A stretch of 64,000 bases of DNA from Anaerococcus marasmi (GCF_900290195.1 NZ_OLMF01000004.1:547501-611500), one strand, 5' to 3'; positions 31,744 to 41,134 are shown, numbered from the stretch's first letter. Program-made: numbers and translations. Notes: generated by a model not told the origin, from the sequence alone.

Positions 31744-33354
31744 ATGAAATTTAATGAATTAAATATAGGAAATGAAATTTTAAGGGCAATTGATGATTTA
31801 GGCTACGAAAAGCCAAGTCCTATCCAAGAAGAGTCTATCCCCTATCTTTTGGAAGGGAGTGATCTAATAGGAAAATCTCAAACAGGTAGCGGGAAAACCG
31901 CAGCCTTCGCCATACCAATTATAGAAAATATCGAAGCAAATGGAATAACTCAAGCTCTCATCCTCTGTCCAACAAGGGAGCTTTGTATCCAAGTATCAAA
32001 AGAAATAGAAAAGCTTTGTAAATACAAAAAAGATATCAGAATCCTTCCTGTCTATGGGGGAAGTCACATAGTAAGGCAAATCAAAAGCCTAAAAAAGGGA
32101 GTAGAAATTGTTGTAGGAACTCCTGGAAGACTTATGGATCTTATGAGAAGGAAGGTCTTAAGACTAGACCAACTCAAAACCGTAGTCTTGGATGAGGCTG
32201 ACGAAATGTTTGATATGGGCTTTAGGGATGATATGAAGTTCATCCTAGATAGGACAAATCCTGATAGACAGACTTGTTTCTTTTCAGCAACTATGGGGCC
32301 TGAAATCCAAGAATTTTCTAAGCTTTATCAAAATAATCCCAACCCAGTCAAAATTAAATCTAAAGAAGTAACTGTAGAAAGAATCGACCAATATTATATT
32401 AAGCTCAAAGAATCTATGAAGGAAGAAGCCTTGATGCGACTTCTAGAAATCCATAAGCCAAATCTTGCTATCGTATTTTGTAATACCAAAAGGAAAGTCG
32501 ACCGATTAGTAGAAAGTCTCACAAAGAAAAACTACCTAGTAGACGGCCTTCATGGAGACCTTAAACAAAGTAGTCGTGACCAAGTCATGAAGAAGTTTAG
32601 AAATAAAACCATCCAAATCCTAGTAGCAACAGATATAGCTGCTCGTGGCCTTGATGTTGATGATGTGGATATTGTCTTTAACTATGACCTGCCACAACTT
32701 GACGAATACTATGTCCACAGGATTGGAAGAACAGCAAGAGCTGGCAAAAGCGGCCTAAGCTTTTCCCTAATCTCAGGTCGTGATAATAATAGGCTAAGGC
32801 AAATCGAAAATTATACCAAGGCCAATATAAAGCAAATGTCTATCCCTACACTTGTGCAAATGAATAGGCAAAGCGACCTCCGTCTTATAGAAGATATTTC
32901 ATCTAAGCTTTCTAATAATGAAGACCTTAATAGAGAAAAAGATATACTCATAAGACTTATGGAAAAGGGTCACGATCCTTTTATGATCTGTCAGGTCCTA
33001 CTTAAAGATAAATTAACTGCTAATAATAATCACGAAAAGCTTGAAGGAATTGACTTTAAATCGGGGAAGAAATCTAAGAGTAAGTCAAATAATAAAACTA
33101 AAAAGAAATACGATAAAGAAATGACGACACTTTTTATGAACAGGGGTAAAATTGATAACTTTACCAAGGATAAGATAATAAAGGCCCTAGCAAGGATGGC
33201 CAAAGTCCCAAAGGATAAGATAGGGCAAATTAGAATCCAGAAATCCTATAGCTTTATAGATTTAGAAAAAGCCCACGCTTATAAGGCAATTAGGGCTATT
33301 AACAATAAGAAAATTTCTGGAAAAAAAGTTAAAATAGAAGAATCAAATAAATAG
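31744..33354 (+). CDS. DEAD-box RNA helicase with DbpA-type RNA-binding domain
   Basis: 536 residues. RecA domain 1: Q motif near residue 10-30 (KPSPIQEESIPYLLEGSD), Walker A SQTGSGKTAAF, PTRELCIQV, VGTPGRL, DEADEMFDMGF (Walker B), SATM. Domain 2: IVFCNTKRKVD, VATDIAARGLDVDDVDIVFNYD, HRIGRTARAGKSG. After a Lys/Ser-rich linker, a C-terminal DbpA RNA-binding domain (about 465-533; MTTLFMNRGKIDNFTKDKI...GKKVKI). DbpA-type domains often guide helicases to 23S rRNA; a role in ribosome assembly or RNA decay is likely. No promoter other than read-through is evident upstream beyond the dha terminator. Confidence 0.93.
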   Translation: MKFNELNIGNEILRAIDDLGYEKPSPIQEESIPYLLEGSDLIGKSQTGSGKTAAFAIPIIENIEANGITQALILCPTRELCIQVSKEIEKLCKYKKDIRILPVYGGSHIVRQIKSLKKGVEIVVGTPGRLMDLMRRKVLRLDQLKTVVLDEADEMFDMGFRDDMKFILDRTNPDRQTCFFSATMGPEIQEFSKLYQNNPNPVKIKSKEVTVERIDQYYIKLKESMKEEALMRLLEIHKPNLAIVFCNTKRKVDRLVESLTKKNYLVDGLHGDLKQSSRDQVMKKFRNKTIQILVATDIAARGLDVDDVDIVFNYDLPQLDEYYVHRIGRTARAGKSGLSFSLISGRDNNRLRQIENYTKANIKQMSIPTLVQMNRQSDLRLIEDISSKLSNNEDLNREKDILIRLMEKGHDPFMICQVLLKDKLTANNNHEKLEGIDFKSGKKSKSKSNNKTKKKYDKEMTTLFMNRGKIDNFTKDKIIKALARMAKVPKDKIGQIRIQKSYSFIDLEKAHAYKAIRAINNKKISGKKVKIEESNK

Positions 33355-33363
33355 TTAATTTAA

Positions 33364-33455
33364 AAATCGTTCCATAGCTTAGAAGAAGTCTCCGACAGAT
33401 AGAGGGCTCAGAAGCCCCCTGTCCTAAGAGTCAAATTCTAAGAATGGAACGATTT
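33364..33455. other. Long structured hairpin between converging genes
   Basis: Perfect 12-bp outer arms AAATCGTTCCAT (33364-33375) and ATGGAACGATTT (33444-33455), continued after a small bulge by a perfect 7-bp CTTAGAA/TTCTAAG pair. A separate inner stem GACAG...CTGTC encloses GGGCT-CAGA-AGCCC. The whole is 92 bases, between the helicase stop (33354) and the glutaredoxin stop (33476). It may be a bidirectional terminator or a small structured RNA. Confidence 0.65.
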
Positions 33456-33475
33456 ACTTATAAGATTAAATTCTT

Positions 33476-33787
33476 TTACTTATTTTCTTCTCTCTTAGCC
33501 TTATTTTCTTTGGATTTTTCTAGGAAGTTTTCCTTGGCATAGGCTATAATATCATCTGATTCATACATGGCCTTGCCATCAATTACCATACAAGGAACTT
33601 GGACCTTACCACCTACTTCATATAATTTATCTTGATTTTCATATCCTGAAACAACATCTTCTATGTTATATGAAGGGAATTTTATTATATCATTTTCCTT
33701 AAAATAATTAAGAACCTTTAGGCAAAATGGACAATCTGGCTTAAAATATAGTTCAAAATCCCACTCTCTTTTAATTTCTTTTCTCAT
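33476..33787 (-). CDS. Glutaredoxin-like thiol protein
   Basis: 103 residues, glutaredoxin/GST-N fold. FKPDCPFCLKVLNYF carries the redox CxxC, VQVPCMVIDGKAMYESDDII the cis-Pro loop and a further Cys. The N-terminus is 15 residues longer than a minimal glutaredoxin and the C-terminus ends in Lys/Glu repeats. It lies 64 bases downstream of the hydrogenase operon and may be cotranscribed; the role there, if any, is unknown. Confidence 0.85.
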   Translation of the reverse strand: MRKEIKREWDFELYFKPDCPFCLKVLNYFKENDIIKFPSYNIEDVVSGYENQDKLYEVGGKVQVPCMVIDGKAMYESDDIIAYAKENFLEKSKENKAKREENK

Positions 33788-33851
33788 AATAATCCTTTCT
33801 TCTACATAAACTCTGTCTTTACATATCTACCCCAACAACACTTATATAATC

Positions 33852-35585
33852 TTATAATTTTGGAGATGCCTTATATGATGTGTGAAGAATTTTATGTGCT
33901 TTCTCTGATCCAGGCTCTTTCAAGTATTCATCATACAGGTCTTTGATATAAGGGTTCTCATAAGATTTCCTAAGTTTTTTGGATTCATCCAATTTGTAGA
34001 GACCTTCTGATCTTTTCTTTAAGATAGAAATATCTCCATGATGATAAGGTTGACCTCCGCCACCGATACAACCTCCTGGACAAGCCATTACCTCGATAGC
34101 ATCTAGGGATATTTCTTTATTCCTTAATTTTTCTAGAAGTCTTCTTGTATTTCCCAAACCATTGGCTACAGCAATATTAATTTCTCTTCCGTCTATATCC
34201 ACTGTAGCGTATTTTATTCCTCTAAGACCTCTTAGATCATAAAACTCAACTTTTTCTAAGTCTTTTTCTGTAATTATATTATAGGCTGTACGTACTGTAG
34301 CTTCGATTACACCTCCACTCGTACCAAATATGTCACCAGCTCCTGTAGACTCTCCCATAGGATTATCAAAATCACTATTTTCCAAAGAAGTAAAGTCAAT
34401 TCCAACTTCCTTAATCATCTCTGCTAACTCTCTTGTTGTAATTACTGTATCAACATCAGAGTAGCCTTCATTTTCTAGCTCATCTCTTTTAGCTTCATAT
34501 TTTTTTGAAATACAAGGCATAACAGATACGACAACTATATCTTCTGGGTTAATTCCTTCTTTTTCAGCATAGAAGGACTTAGCAATTGCTCCAAACATCT
34601 CATGAGGTGACTTGCATGTGGAAGGTATGTCAATCATGTCGGAAAACTGTTGTTCCATGAAATTAACCCAACCTGGACAACAAGATGTAAGAATTGGAAG
34701 CTCTCCTTTTCCCTTTAGTCTATCTACAAACTCATTTGCTTCTTCCATTATTGTAAGATCTGCCGCAAAATTCGTATCAAATACCCTATCAAAACCCAAT
34801 CTTCTTAGAGCTGTGACGATTTTACCTTCGACATTTGATCCTACTTCCATACCGAACAACTCTCCTAGGGCAACCCTAACCGCTGGTGCAACTTGAACTA
34901 TTACGTGTTTGTCAGATGATAAGGCCCTCCAGACTTCTGGTATATTTGACTTTTCTGTAAGAGCTCCTGTAGGACACACTGATAGACATTGGCCACAGAA
35001 GGTACAAGTTGTCTCAAACATGGACCTATTAAAGGTTGATCCAACATGGGTGTAGAATCCCCTTCCAACTTCTGCAAGAGCTCCAACAGTTTGAACCTCG
35101 TTACACATAGTCTCGCATCTCCTACAAAGGATGCACTTGTTTGGATCTCTAATTAGTGAATATGAATTATCATCAATTGGAAGAGTTCTCATCTCTCCCC
35201 TATATCTTATCTCTCTGATATTTAAATCATGGGCGAGCTCTTGGAGAGTACAATCTAGGTTTTTGGCACATTTCAGGCAATCGGATGGATGATCTGATAA
35301 GAGTAGCTCAACAATAGCTCTTCTAGCCCTGATTACCCTTTGGCTATCCGTTCTAATATTCATTCCTTCTTTAACAAAAGTAGCACATGAAGGAATTAAC
35401 TTATTCTTGTCTATATCTTCTACTAAACATACCCTGCATGAAGCAAGCTTATTTACAAATTTGATATCGTGAAGATCCATATGGCATAAGCTTGGAATTT
35501 TGATATTTAATTTACCCGCCGCCTCTAAGATTGTAGATCCTTCTTTAACTTCTACTTCTCTATTATTTATCTTTAACTTAAGCAT
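33852..35585 (-). CDS. [FeFe] hydrogenase catalytic subunit of an NADH-linked (HndD-like) complex
   Basis: 577 residues. Domains: 2Fe-2S ferredoxin-like (1-75, CHMDLHDIK... ASCRVCLVED), NuoG-type [4Fe-4S] with His ligand and DHPSDCLKC, two 4Fe-4S clusters (CILCRRCETMCNEV and CTFCGQCLSVCPTGAL), then the H-cluster domain: motif L1 TSCCPGW, L2 VMPCISKKYEAKR, L3 EVMACPGGCIGGGGQPY. All five H-cluster cysteines are present. With the NuoF- and NuoE-like partners it evolves H2 from NADH and ferredoxin (bifurcating type), taking electrons from pyruvate oxidation. Maturation genes hydEFG are outside the window. Confidence 0.95.
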   Translation of the reverse strand: MLKLKINNREVEVKEGSTILEAAGKLNIKIPSLCHMDLHDIKFVNKLASCRVCLVEDIDKNKLIPSCATFVKEGMNIRTDSQRVIRARRAIVELLLSDHPSDCLKCAKNLDCTLQELAHDLNIREIRYRGEMRTLPIDDNSYSLIRDPNKCILCRRCETMCNEVQTVGALAEVGRGFYTHVGSTFNRSMFETTCTFCGQCLSVCPTGALTEKSNIPEVWRALSSDKHVIVQVAPAVRVALGELFGMEVGSNVEGKIVTALRRLGFDRVFDTNFAADLTIMEEANEFVDRLKGKGELPILTSCCPGWVNFMEQQFSDMIDIPSTCKSPHEMFGAIAKSFYAEKEGINPEDIVVVSVMPCISKKYEAKRDELENEGYSDVDTVITTRELAEMIKEVGIDFTSLENSDFDNPMGESTGAGDIFGTSGGVIEATVRTAYNIITEKDLEKVEFYDLRGLRGIKYATVDIDGREINIAVANGLGNTRRLLEKLRNKEISLDAIEVMACPGGCIGGGGQPYHHGDISILKKRSEGLYKLDESKKLRKSYENPYIKDLYDEYLKEPGSEKAHKILHTSYKASPKL

Positions 35586-35594
35586 ACAAACCTC

Positions 35595-37175
35595 CTAGGC
35601 CAAAGCTATAGCGTCTATTGGGCAATTTTCCATGCATTGGCCACACTTGATACATTTGTCTTGATCTATTTCATGTCTTTTTCGAGCTTCTCCATTGATA
35701 GCCTCATTAGGGCATAGTCTCTTACACTTACCGCAACCTATACAATCATCACCAATAAGATAATTTAAAAGACTGATACATCTTTTGGCAGGACACGTTT
35801 TATCTTCACCTACATGGGCCTCATATTCATCATAAAAATATCTCATTGTAGAAATAATCGGGTTAGGACTAGACTTGCCGAGTCCACAAAGTGAAGCTTC
35901 GGATACTATTTCTGATAATTCTTCTAGCTTATCGAGCGTTTCATGATTAGCCTTACCTTTGGTAATATCATCGAGCATTTCAAATAATCTCTTATTGCCA
36001 ATCCTGCAAGGAGTACATTTACCACATGACTCGTCTACAGAAAACTCTAGGAAAAATCTTGCGACATCAACCATGCAGTCATCCTCATCCATAACTACCA
36101 TGCCGCCAGATCCCATTATGGAACCTATAGCTCCCAGTGATTCAAAATCACAAGCTGTATCGAAGAGTCTTTTAGGTATACAACCTCCTGATGGGCCTCC
36201 AGTCTGTACTGCTTTAGCAGCCTTATCATCCTGAATACCTTTTCCTATATCATAAACTATTTTATCTATACTAGTTCCCATCTCTACTTCGACAAGGCCT
36301 GCATTTTTAACCTTGCCAGATAGGGCGAAGACTTTAGTACCTGGAGATTTTTCTGTTCCAAAAGATTTAAACCAATCTGAGCCCTTATTAATAATTTGGA
36401 CGATATTGGCGAAAGTCTCTACATTATTTATTACAGTAGGTTTTCCCCATAGTCCTCTTACAGTTGTCCTGTATTCCTTGTTACGAGGCATACCTCGCCT
36501 TCCTTCTATTGACTCCATTAGGGCCGTTCCCTCACCACAAACAAAAGCACCTGCTCCAAGTCTTAGTTCTATTTCAAAAGAAAAATCTGATCCTAATATA
36601 TTATCTCCTAAAAGATTATATTTTTTAGCCTGATCAATTGCGATTTCAAGAGCTCTAACCGCCTTTGGATACTCTGCCCTAACATATATAAATCCCTTAT
36701 TTGAGCCTATTGCCCTAGCACATATCGCCATCGCTTCAAGTACTGAGTGTGGGTCTAGTTCAAGGACTGACCTATCCATAAAAGCTCCGGGATCTCCTTC
36801 GTCTGCATTACATATTATGTATTTAATATCAGTATCTTGAAGGAAAGCCGCTTCCCATTTTCTTCCAGTAGGAAAACCTGCTCCTCCCCTTCCTCTAAGA
36901 CCAGAATCTTTTACTATATCAATTATCTCTTTTCTATCTAATTCAAAAATAGCCTTATAAAGAGCCTCATATCCATCCAAGCCTATGTAATCTTCGATTG
37001 ATGATGGGTCGATTATACCGCAGTTTTTAAGCACTAGTCTTTTTTGATTTTCAAAGAAATCTCCCTTAAGCTTAAAATCACCTTTATCATCTTCATAGAT
37101 TTTGCTATAGTCTATTTTTTCCCTAAGCTCTGCTAGAGACTTTTCTTTAAGATTTAATAATTCTTTCTTATTCAT
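35595..37175 (-). CDS. NADH-binding flavoprotein subunit of the hydrogenase (NuoF/HndC-like)
   Basis: 526 residues. FMN/NADH domain with GLRGRGGAGFPTGRKWE near residue 91 and CNADEGDPGAFMDRSVLE, SLBB region, and C-terminal NuoF 4Fe-4S (SCGKCTPCRIGNKRL). It ends in an additional ferredoxin domain with two 4Fe-4S clusters (CIGCGKCKRLCPNEA and CIKCGQCMENCPIDA), as in bifurcating hydrogenases and HndC. The N-terminal 2Fe-2S thioredoxin-like segment of some homologues is short here. Overlaps the NuoE-like gene by four bases and lies 9 bases before the catalytic subunit gene. Confidence 0.94.
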   Translation of the reverse strand: MNKKELLNLKEKSLAELREKIDYSKIYEDDKGDFKLKGDFFENQKRLVLKNCGIIDPSSIEDYIGLDGYEALYKAIFELDRKEIIDIVKDSGLRGRGGAGFPTGRKWEAAFLQDTDIKYIICNADEGDPGAFMDRSVLELDPHSVLEAMAICARAIGSNKGFIYVRAEYPKAVRALEIAIDQAKKYNLLGDNILGSDFSFEIELRLGAGAFVCGEGTALMESIEGRRGMPRNKEYRTTVRGLWGKPTVINNVETFANIVQIINKGSDWFKSFGTEKSPGTKVFALSGKVKNAGLVEVEMGTSIDKIVYDIGKGIQDDKAAKAVQTGGPSGGCIPKRLFDTACDFESLGAIGSIMGSGGMVVMDEDDCMVDVARFFLEFSVDESCGKCTPCRIGNKRLFEMLDDITKGKANHETLDKLEELSEIVSEASLCGLGKSSPNPIISTMRYFYDEYEAHVGEDKTCPAKRCISLLNYLIGDDCIGCGKCKRLCPNEAINGEARKRHEIDQDKCIKCGQCMENCPIDAIALA

Positions 37176-37666
37176 AGATCAGCCTTTCTAACTTTATGTA
37201 TAATATTGTGAACCTGAGATGGGTCGACCTTTTCTACAAAATCTTCTCCGTCTATCATAACAACTGGTGCAGATCCACATTCACCTACACACCTTGCCTC
37301 ACTTAGGGAAATCTTACCATCTTCAGTGGTATCGCCTACTTCTACCCCTAGCTCTTCTGCCAAAGATTTCAAAATCTTATCAGAGCCATTGACATAGCAA
37401 GCCGTACCCAGACAGACGCAGATATCATGCTCCCCCTTAGGTTTAAGAGAAAACTGTGAGTAAAATGTAGCCACCCCGTATATTTCGCTGGATGGAACAT
37501 TTAACTTTAGAGCCATTAAATCTACTACAGGCTCTGGAATATATGAGAAAACGTTTTGACACTTCTGAAGCGCCGGCATCACACAACCATCAACATCCTT
37601 AATAGAATCCAAATAGCTTGTAAAGTCATCAAGCTTATCTTTATCTAATTTATAACAAAAACTCAT
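37172..37666 (-). CDS. 2Fe-2S thioredoxin-like subunit of the hydrogenase (NuoE/HndA-like)
   Basis: 164 residues. Cys ligands of the 2Fe-2S cluster in CVCLGTACYVNGS and ARCVGECGSAPVV, preceded by the helical VMPALQKCQNVFSYIPEPVVDLMA and IYGVATFYSQFSLKPKGEH blocks. First gene of the operon NuoE-NuoF-HydA-(glutaredoxin). Start taken at the ATG 37666 with GGAGGG upstream; a TTG at 37678 lies within this ribosome site. Confidence 0.94.
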   Translation of the reverse strand: MSFCYKLDKDKLDDFTSYLDSIKDVDGCVMPALQKCQNVFSYIPEPVVDLMALKLNVPSSEIYGVATFYSQFSLKPKGEHDICVCLGTACYVNGSDKILKSLAEELGVEVGDTTEDGKISLSEARCVGECGSAPVVMIDGEDFVEKVDPSQVHNIIHKVRKADL

Positions 37667-37695
37667 CTTTCCCTCCAATCTTAATTCTTTATTTT

Positions 37696-37724
37696 ATTCT
37701 ATCATATAGAAATCTTAATGTCAT
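37696..37724 (-). promoter_or_regulatory. Promoter of the hydrogenase operon
   Basis: Minus strand: -35 ATGACA (37719-37724), 17-base spacer, -10 TAGAAT (37696-37701); transcript start expected near 37689, about 23 bases before the ATG. Confidence 0.65.
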
Positions 37725-37726
37725 TA

Positions 37727-37744
37727 TTATTTAATTTTTAACAA
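37727..37744 (-). promoter_or_regulatory. Possible Rex site upstream of the hydrogenase promoter
   Basis: Minus strand TTGTTAAAAATTAAATAA matches TTGTTAANNNNTTAACAA at 12 of 14 positions, two bases upstream of the -35 box. Rex sites control hydrogenase and alcohol dehydrogenase genes in clostridia. AT-rich background makes chance matches easier, so this is tentative. Confidence 0.4.
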
Positions 37745-37754
37745 AAACGTTTGC

Positions 37755-37798
37755 TTTACTTGAAAAAAATAAGGCGGATTAAAAATAATAATCCACCT
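37755..37798 (-). terminator. Terminator of the small membrane-protein pair
   Basis: Minus strand: GGTGGATTA, loop TTATTTT, TAATCCGCC, then TTATTTTTTT. It closes the 37797-38290 genes ahead of the hydrogenase operon. Confidence 0.88.
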
Positions 37799-38015
37799 AA
37801 TAAGATAAAATATAAATGGCCAAAATCTCCATAGCTATAAATATAAGTAAATAAATCTTACCCACTCTTCTTGCATAGTTTTCATCCTTAAGTCCCTTCC
37901 TATAGTCTTTCTCAAAACCATTGATTAAATCATAGGACTTTTTAAAGTAAATCTTATAGGCAAAGAATAGAAAAACAAGGCCATTAAGAGCTAACATAAG
38001 AGCAAAAATTTTCAT
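37797..38015 (-). CDS. Small two-helix membrane protein (DUF3784-like)
   Basis: 72 residues: membrane helix (2-21), a cytoplasmic stretch KSYDLINGFEKDYRKGLKDENYARR, and a second helix (50-70). The LINGF-x-KDY pattern after the first helix recalls DUF3784, a family of unknown function. It overlaps the upstream 92-residue gene by four bases (ATGA), so the two are coupled and follow the bceAB terminator. Confidence 0.6.
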   Translation of the reverse strand: MKIFALMLALNGLVFLFFAYKIYFKKSYDLINGFEKDYRKGLKDENYARRVGKIYLLIFIAMEILAIYILSY

Positions 38016-38290
38016 TTAATCTCCTTCCAATACCTATAAATCACAAGTCCATTCATTAAGATAATTATAAGGGCAAAGCCTAGACATACCTTTGCCATAG
38101 TTGGGACTACATCCATTGCATAGGTCAAATCTTCTTGGAAAATTTTTATTGAATCAAAAAAATATGAGGTCGCAATCGCCATAAGACCAATTCCCATGCT
38201 TTTATAGGAATATATAATTCTCCTATCATTATCCCTGATTAGGGCAAAGATCCCATTTACTAGGGATAATATCATAAGTAAAATCTGCAT
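38012..38290 (-). CDS. Small three-helix membrane protein, function unknown
   Basis: 92 residues, not recognised. Hydrophobic segments at about 1-16, 30-46 and 62-86, the last ending in a positively charged tail (YRYWKEIK). Cotranscribed with the DUF3784-like gene. The ribosome site is weak (AAGAGG); length, coding character and the tight overlap support reality. Confidence 0.65.
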   Translation of the reverse strand: MQILLMILSLVNGIFALIRDNDRRIIYSYKSMGIGLMAIATSYFFDSIKIFQEDLTYAMDVVPTMAKVCLGFALIIILMNGLVIYRYWKEIK

Positions 38291-38344
38291 AAAACCTCTT
38301 AAAAATATCTCAACATTTCCTTTATCTAATTATAACATAAGATT

Positions 38345-38376
38345 AAAAAAGCCGCCAGGACCATCTCCTAAGCGGC
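38345..38376 (-). terminator. Terminator of bceAB
   Basis: Minus strand: GCCGC...AGGA loop TCCT...GCGGC followed by TTTTTT, just past the bceB stop at 38382. Confidence 0.92.
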
Positions 38377-38381
38377 TAGAT

Positions 38382-40355
38382 TTACCTACTTACTATCCTA
38401 TAGTAGGCTTTATTTGTTATTTTAAATATCATATAATAAATTACTACAAAGACCCCTATCATGATGAAGAAGTATTTTCCGTATTGCATAAAGGTCATCA
38501 CTCCAAAAAGTGCTAGGAGCTGGTAGACTATTTTGGAAGCTACTAGAGAATTAATTATAGCAAAGACCAGAGGAGCTCCAAATAGATAGCTTATCTGAGA
38601 AGCAGACGTCTTTTTGATTAGCTTATCTTCTAGACCAATCTTTTTCATAATCTCATACTTCTTTCTATCTTCAAAGCCTTCTTTTATTTGCTTGTAATAA
38701 CTTATCAAAATAGTTGAGATAAGAAAGATTATAGCGATTATTGTTCCCAGGAATACAAATCCCCCGTAAAGCTCATAGGCATCTTCTAGATACTTATCTG
38801 CGTATTCGATATTTATATTCTTATCCTTAGAATATTCTTCTAGGTTTTTCCTATAAGTCATCTTATCCATGTCTGTGATATCCCAGTTTGCTGAAAGAGA
38901 AATAATTGAGTCCTTAAAGCTAGACGTCTCCCTATCAAATATCTTAAATTCGCTAGATAGATATTTAATAGTATCAAAATCTTTTACAACTATGCCATAA
39001 GTCTCGATAGCGACATTAGAAGGGATGAAGTTGTCTACAATCTTAACCTTGTAGGTCCTATCAGCAATTTCAATTTTATCTTTATCTAGCATAAATTTCT
39101 GATTGGCCGTAAGTAGAATTTCATCATCAGATAACTTATAATCTTTTCCGACTCTCTTATTATAGCCATCTAGATCACAAGCCAGGAGGAAATATGGTTT
39201 ATGTTTACCATCTCCCATAAAGGTCTCAAACTTATCTCCGTCTACTTGGATACTGGTAAATAGTCCATAGGATATGAAATCATTAGTAATCTTTCCACCC
39301 TTCCTAGTTGTATCATAGACAATACTTCTAAGCTTTTCTTTTTCTTCTTCTAGATTGTCCTCATCGATTCCTACTTGACTATCCAGATTGTAATCTCTTG
39401 GAACAACATTTTTAGCAGAATATTCTATCCTGTCATAGATAGATAAGGAAGCGGATAGGGCGATGATTACACCAACGCTCATTATAGAAATACTCGCAAG
39501 AGATAGGGCATTTGACTTTATCCTATACAAAAGTCCAGATACAGCTAGGAATCTTTCCTTCCTATAGTAGGACTTCTTTTCTTTCTGTCTTTTAAGATAT
39601 ATTACAGAAAATGACATAAACAGAATATATGTCGCAAGCATTACTATGAGGCTCGCTAAGAAGAAATATCCAAGGCTTGCAAGGATTCCTTGTGTCCTTA
39701 TGGCTATATAGTAGCCAAGTATAAGCAAAATAAATCCTAGAATCATCAAAACATATCTTGATTTTGGTTCTCCCTCCCCACTTTTTTGATCAGCTAAAAG
39801 CTCTACTGGAGTAGAATTATATATTTTTAGACTCGTTGCAAATAAACTTGTTAAAAGAGCTAGGAGAAGAAGAAGAATACTTTCTGTCATAGCTTTTAAT
39901 GAGAAAGGATAATCCATCAAGCCTCCCGCAACATCTTTCATTAGTTTATTTAAGGCAAGGAAGGATAGCTTACCAAATATATATCCTCCAAGAAGACCAA
40001 TCACTCCTATTATGACAAAAGCGATTAATAACTCTAAGAAAATAATCTTTCTTATATGTTTTTTCTCAAGTCCTAGAATTCCATAAAGAGCAAATTCCTT
40101 ATTTCTCCTCTTGTTTAGGAAATTTGTACTATATAATAAGAATATAAAAGTTAGTATTCCTATTATAACAATTCCTATATTAATAATCTTCGGAAGAGAA
40201 GCGTGTCTTTCTCTTACATAAGTGTTAGCAGAAAGACTTGCCATAATATTAAATACCATAAGCATTATCCCAGATGATAGGATAAAGGGAAGGTAGACTA
40301 ATCTGTGTGCCCTGAGATTTTTTAGAGCAAATTTGTGGGCGATTTTCTTATTCAT
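38382..40355 (-). CDS. bceB: BceB-type FtsX permease of an antimicrobial-peptide ABC transporter
   Basis: 657 residues. Ten predicted membrane helices in the BceB arrangement: FtsX-like core (helices 1-4, GILGLEKKHIRKIIFLELLIAF signature), helices 5-7, then a large extracellular domain of about 200 residues (about 315-525) between helices 7 and 8, and three C-terminal helices (ending IGLEDKLIKKTSASQISYLFGAPL region). Such permeases bind lipid-II-targeting peptide antibiotics and signal flux to the BceS kinase. Start overlaps bceA by one base. Downstream of the kinase/regulator genes, forming the classic Bce module. Confidence 0.92.
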   Translation of the reverse strand: MNKKIAHKFALKNLRAHRLVYLPFILSSGIMLMVFNIMASLSANTYVRERHASLPKIINIGIVIIGILTFIFLLYSTNFLNKRRNKEFALYGILGLEKKHIRKIIFLELLIAFVIIGVIGLLGGYIFGKLSFLALNKLMKDVAGGLMDYPFSLKAMTESILLLLLALLTSLFATSLKIYNSTPVELLADQKSGEGEPKSRYVLMILGFILLILGYYIAIRTQGILASLGYFFLASLIVMLATYILFMSFSVIYLKRQKEKKSYYRKERFLAVSGLLYRIKSNALSLASISIMSVGVIIALSASLSIYDRIEYSAKNVVPRDYNLDSQVGIDEDNLEEEKEKLRSIVYDTTRKGGKITNDFISYGLFTSIQVDGDKFETFMGDGKHKPYFLLACDLDGYNKRVGKDYKLSDDEILLTANQKFMLDKDKIEIADRTYKVKIVDNFIPSNVAIETYGIVVKDFDTIKYLSSEFKIFDRETSSFKDSIISLSANWDITDMDKMTYRKNLEEYSKDKNINIEYADKYLEDAYELYGGFVFLGTIIAIIFLISTILISYYKQIKEGFEDRKKYEIMKKIGLEDKLIKKTSASQISYLFGAPLVFAIINSLVASKIVYQLLALFGVMTFMQYGKYFFIMIGVFVVIYYMIFKITNKAYYRIVSR

Positions 40356-41110
40356 TATATCTCACCCCTTGATAGCATGATTTGTGACTTGTTGATCCTT
40401 TCCATAAAGTCGCTACGCTCTTCTCCTTCTCCCTTGTAGATTTCATGAAATACAACTCCATCCTTGATGAAAAGAACTCTTTTCGCGAATGAAGCTGCAT
40501 TTAAGGAGTGGGTTACCATAAGGACAGTTTGACCCATGTCATTTACCCTAGTAAATAAATCCAGGATCATATTTGAAGAGTTTGAATCAAGAGATCCCGT
40601 TGGCTCATCAGCTAATAGTAGGGCAGGCCTTGTAATTAAGGCCCTAGCTATGGCTACCCTTTGCTTTTGCCCACCTGATATTTGGTAAGGATATTTATCT
40701 AGGATTTCTTCTATAGCAAGTTTTTCCTTAATCTCATCTAATCTTTTATTCATCTCTTCTCTCTTCTCATCTGATAGGACAAGAGGCAAGTAGATATTAT
40801 CCCTATTTGTAAATTGGTCTAAGAGATTGAAGTCTTGGAAGACAAAGCCCAGTTCCTTTCTTCTAAAAGATGCAAGCTCACTATCCTTAAGCTTTGTCAT
40901 ATCCTTGCCCTTTAGACTTATATTTCCAAAAGATGGCCTATCTAGGGTGGCTATAATATTTAAAAGAGTAGTCTTACCTGCTCCCGACTCTCCCATTATA
41001 GAAATGAACTCGCCTTCTTCTACCGATAAGTTCACATCTCTTAGGGCCTCGGTTTTTATGTTCTTACTTTCATAAATGCGTTTAATATTTTTTAATTCTA
41101 AGATTGGCAT
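40355..41110 (-). CDS. bceA: BceA-type ABC transporter ATP-binding protein
   Basis: 251 residues. Walker A GESGAGKTT (about 37-45), Q-loop FVFQDFNLLDQF, signature SGGQKQRVAIARAL, Walker B LLLADEPTGSLDSNSS, H-loop VTHSL. Powers BceB. AGGAGG precedes the ATG. Transcribed apart from bceRS, from an upstream region with a TATAAT and a CTTACA-type palindrome. Confidence 0.95.
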   Translation of the reverse strand: MPILELKNIKRIYESKNIKTEALRDVNLSVEEGEFISIMGESGAGKTTLLNIIATLDRPSFGNISLKGKDMTKLKDSELASFRRKELGFVFQDFNLLDQFTNRDNIYLPLVLSDEKREEMNKRLDEIKEKLAIEEILDKYPYQISGGQKQRVAIARALITRPALLLADEPTGSLDSNSSNMILDLFTRVNDMGQTVLMVTHSLNAASFAKRVLFIKDGVVFHEIYKGEGEERSDFMERINKSQIMLSRGEI

Positions 41111-41134
41111 ACAAGCCTCCTTTTCTATACTTAT

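Noticed and set aside
33364-33455. tRNA or SRP RNA
   Set aside because: Neither the T-loop GTTC-type sequence nor the SRP asymmetric-loop consensus is present.
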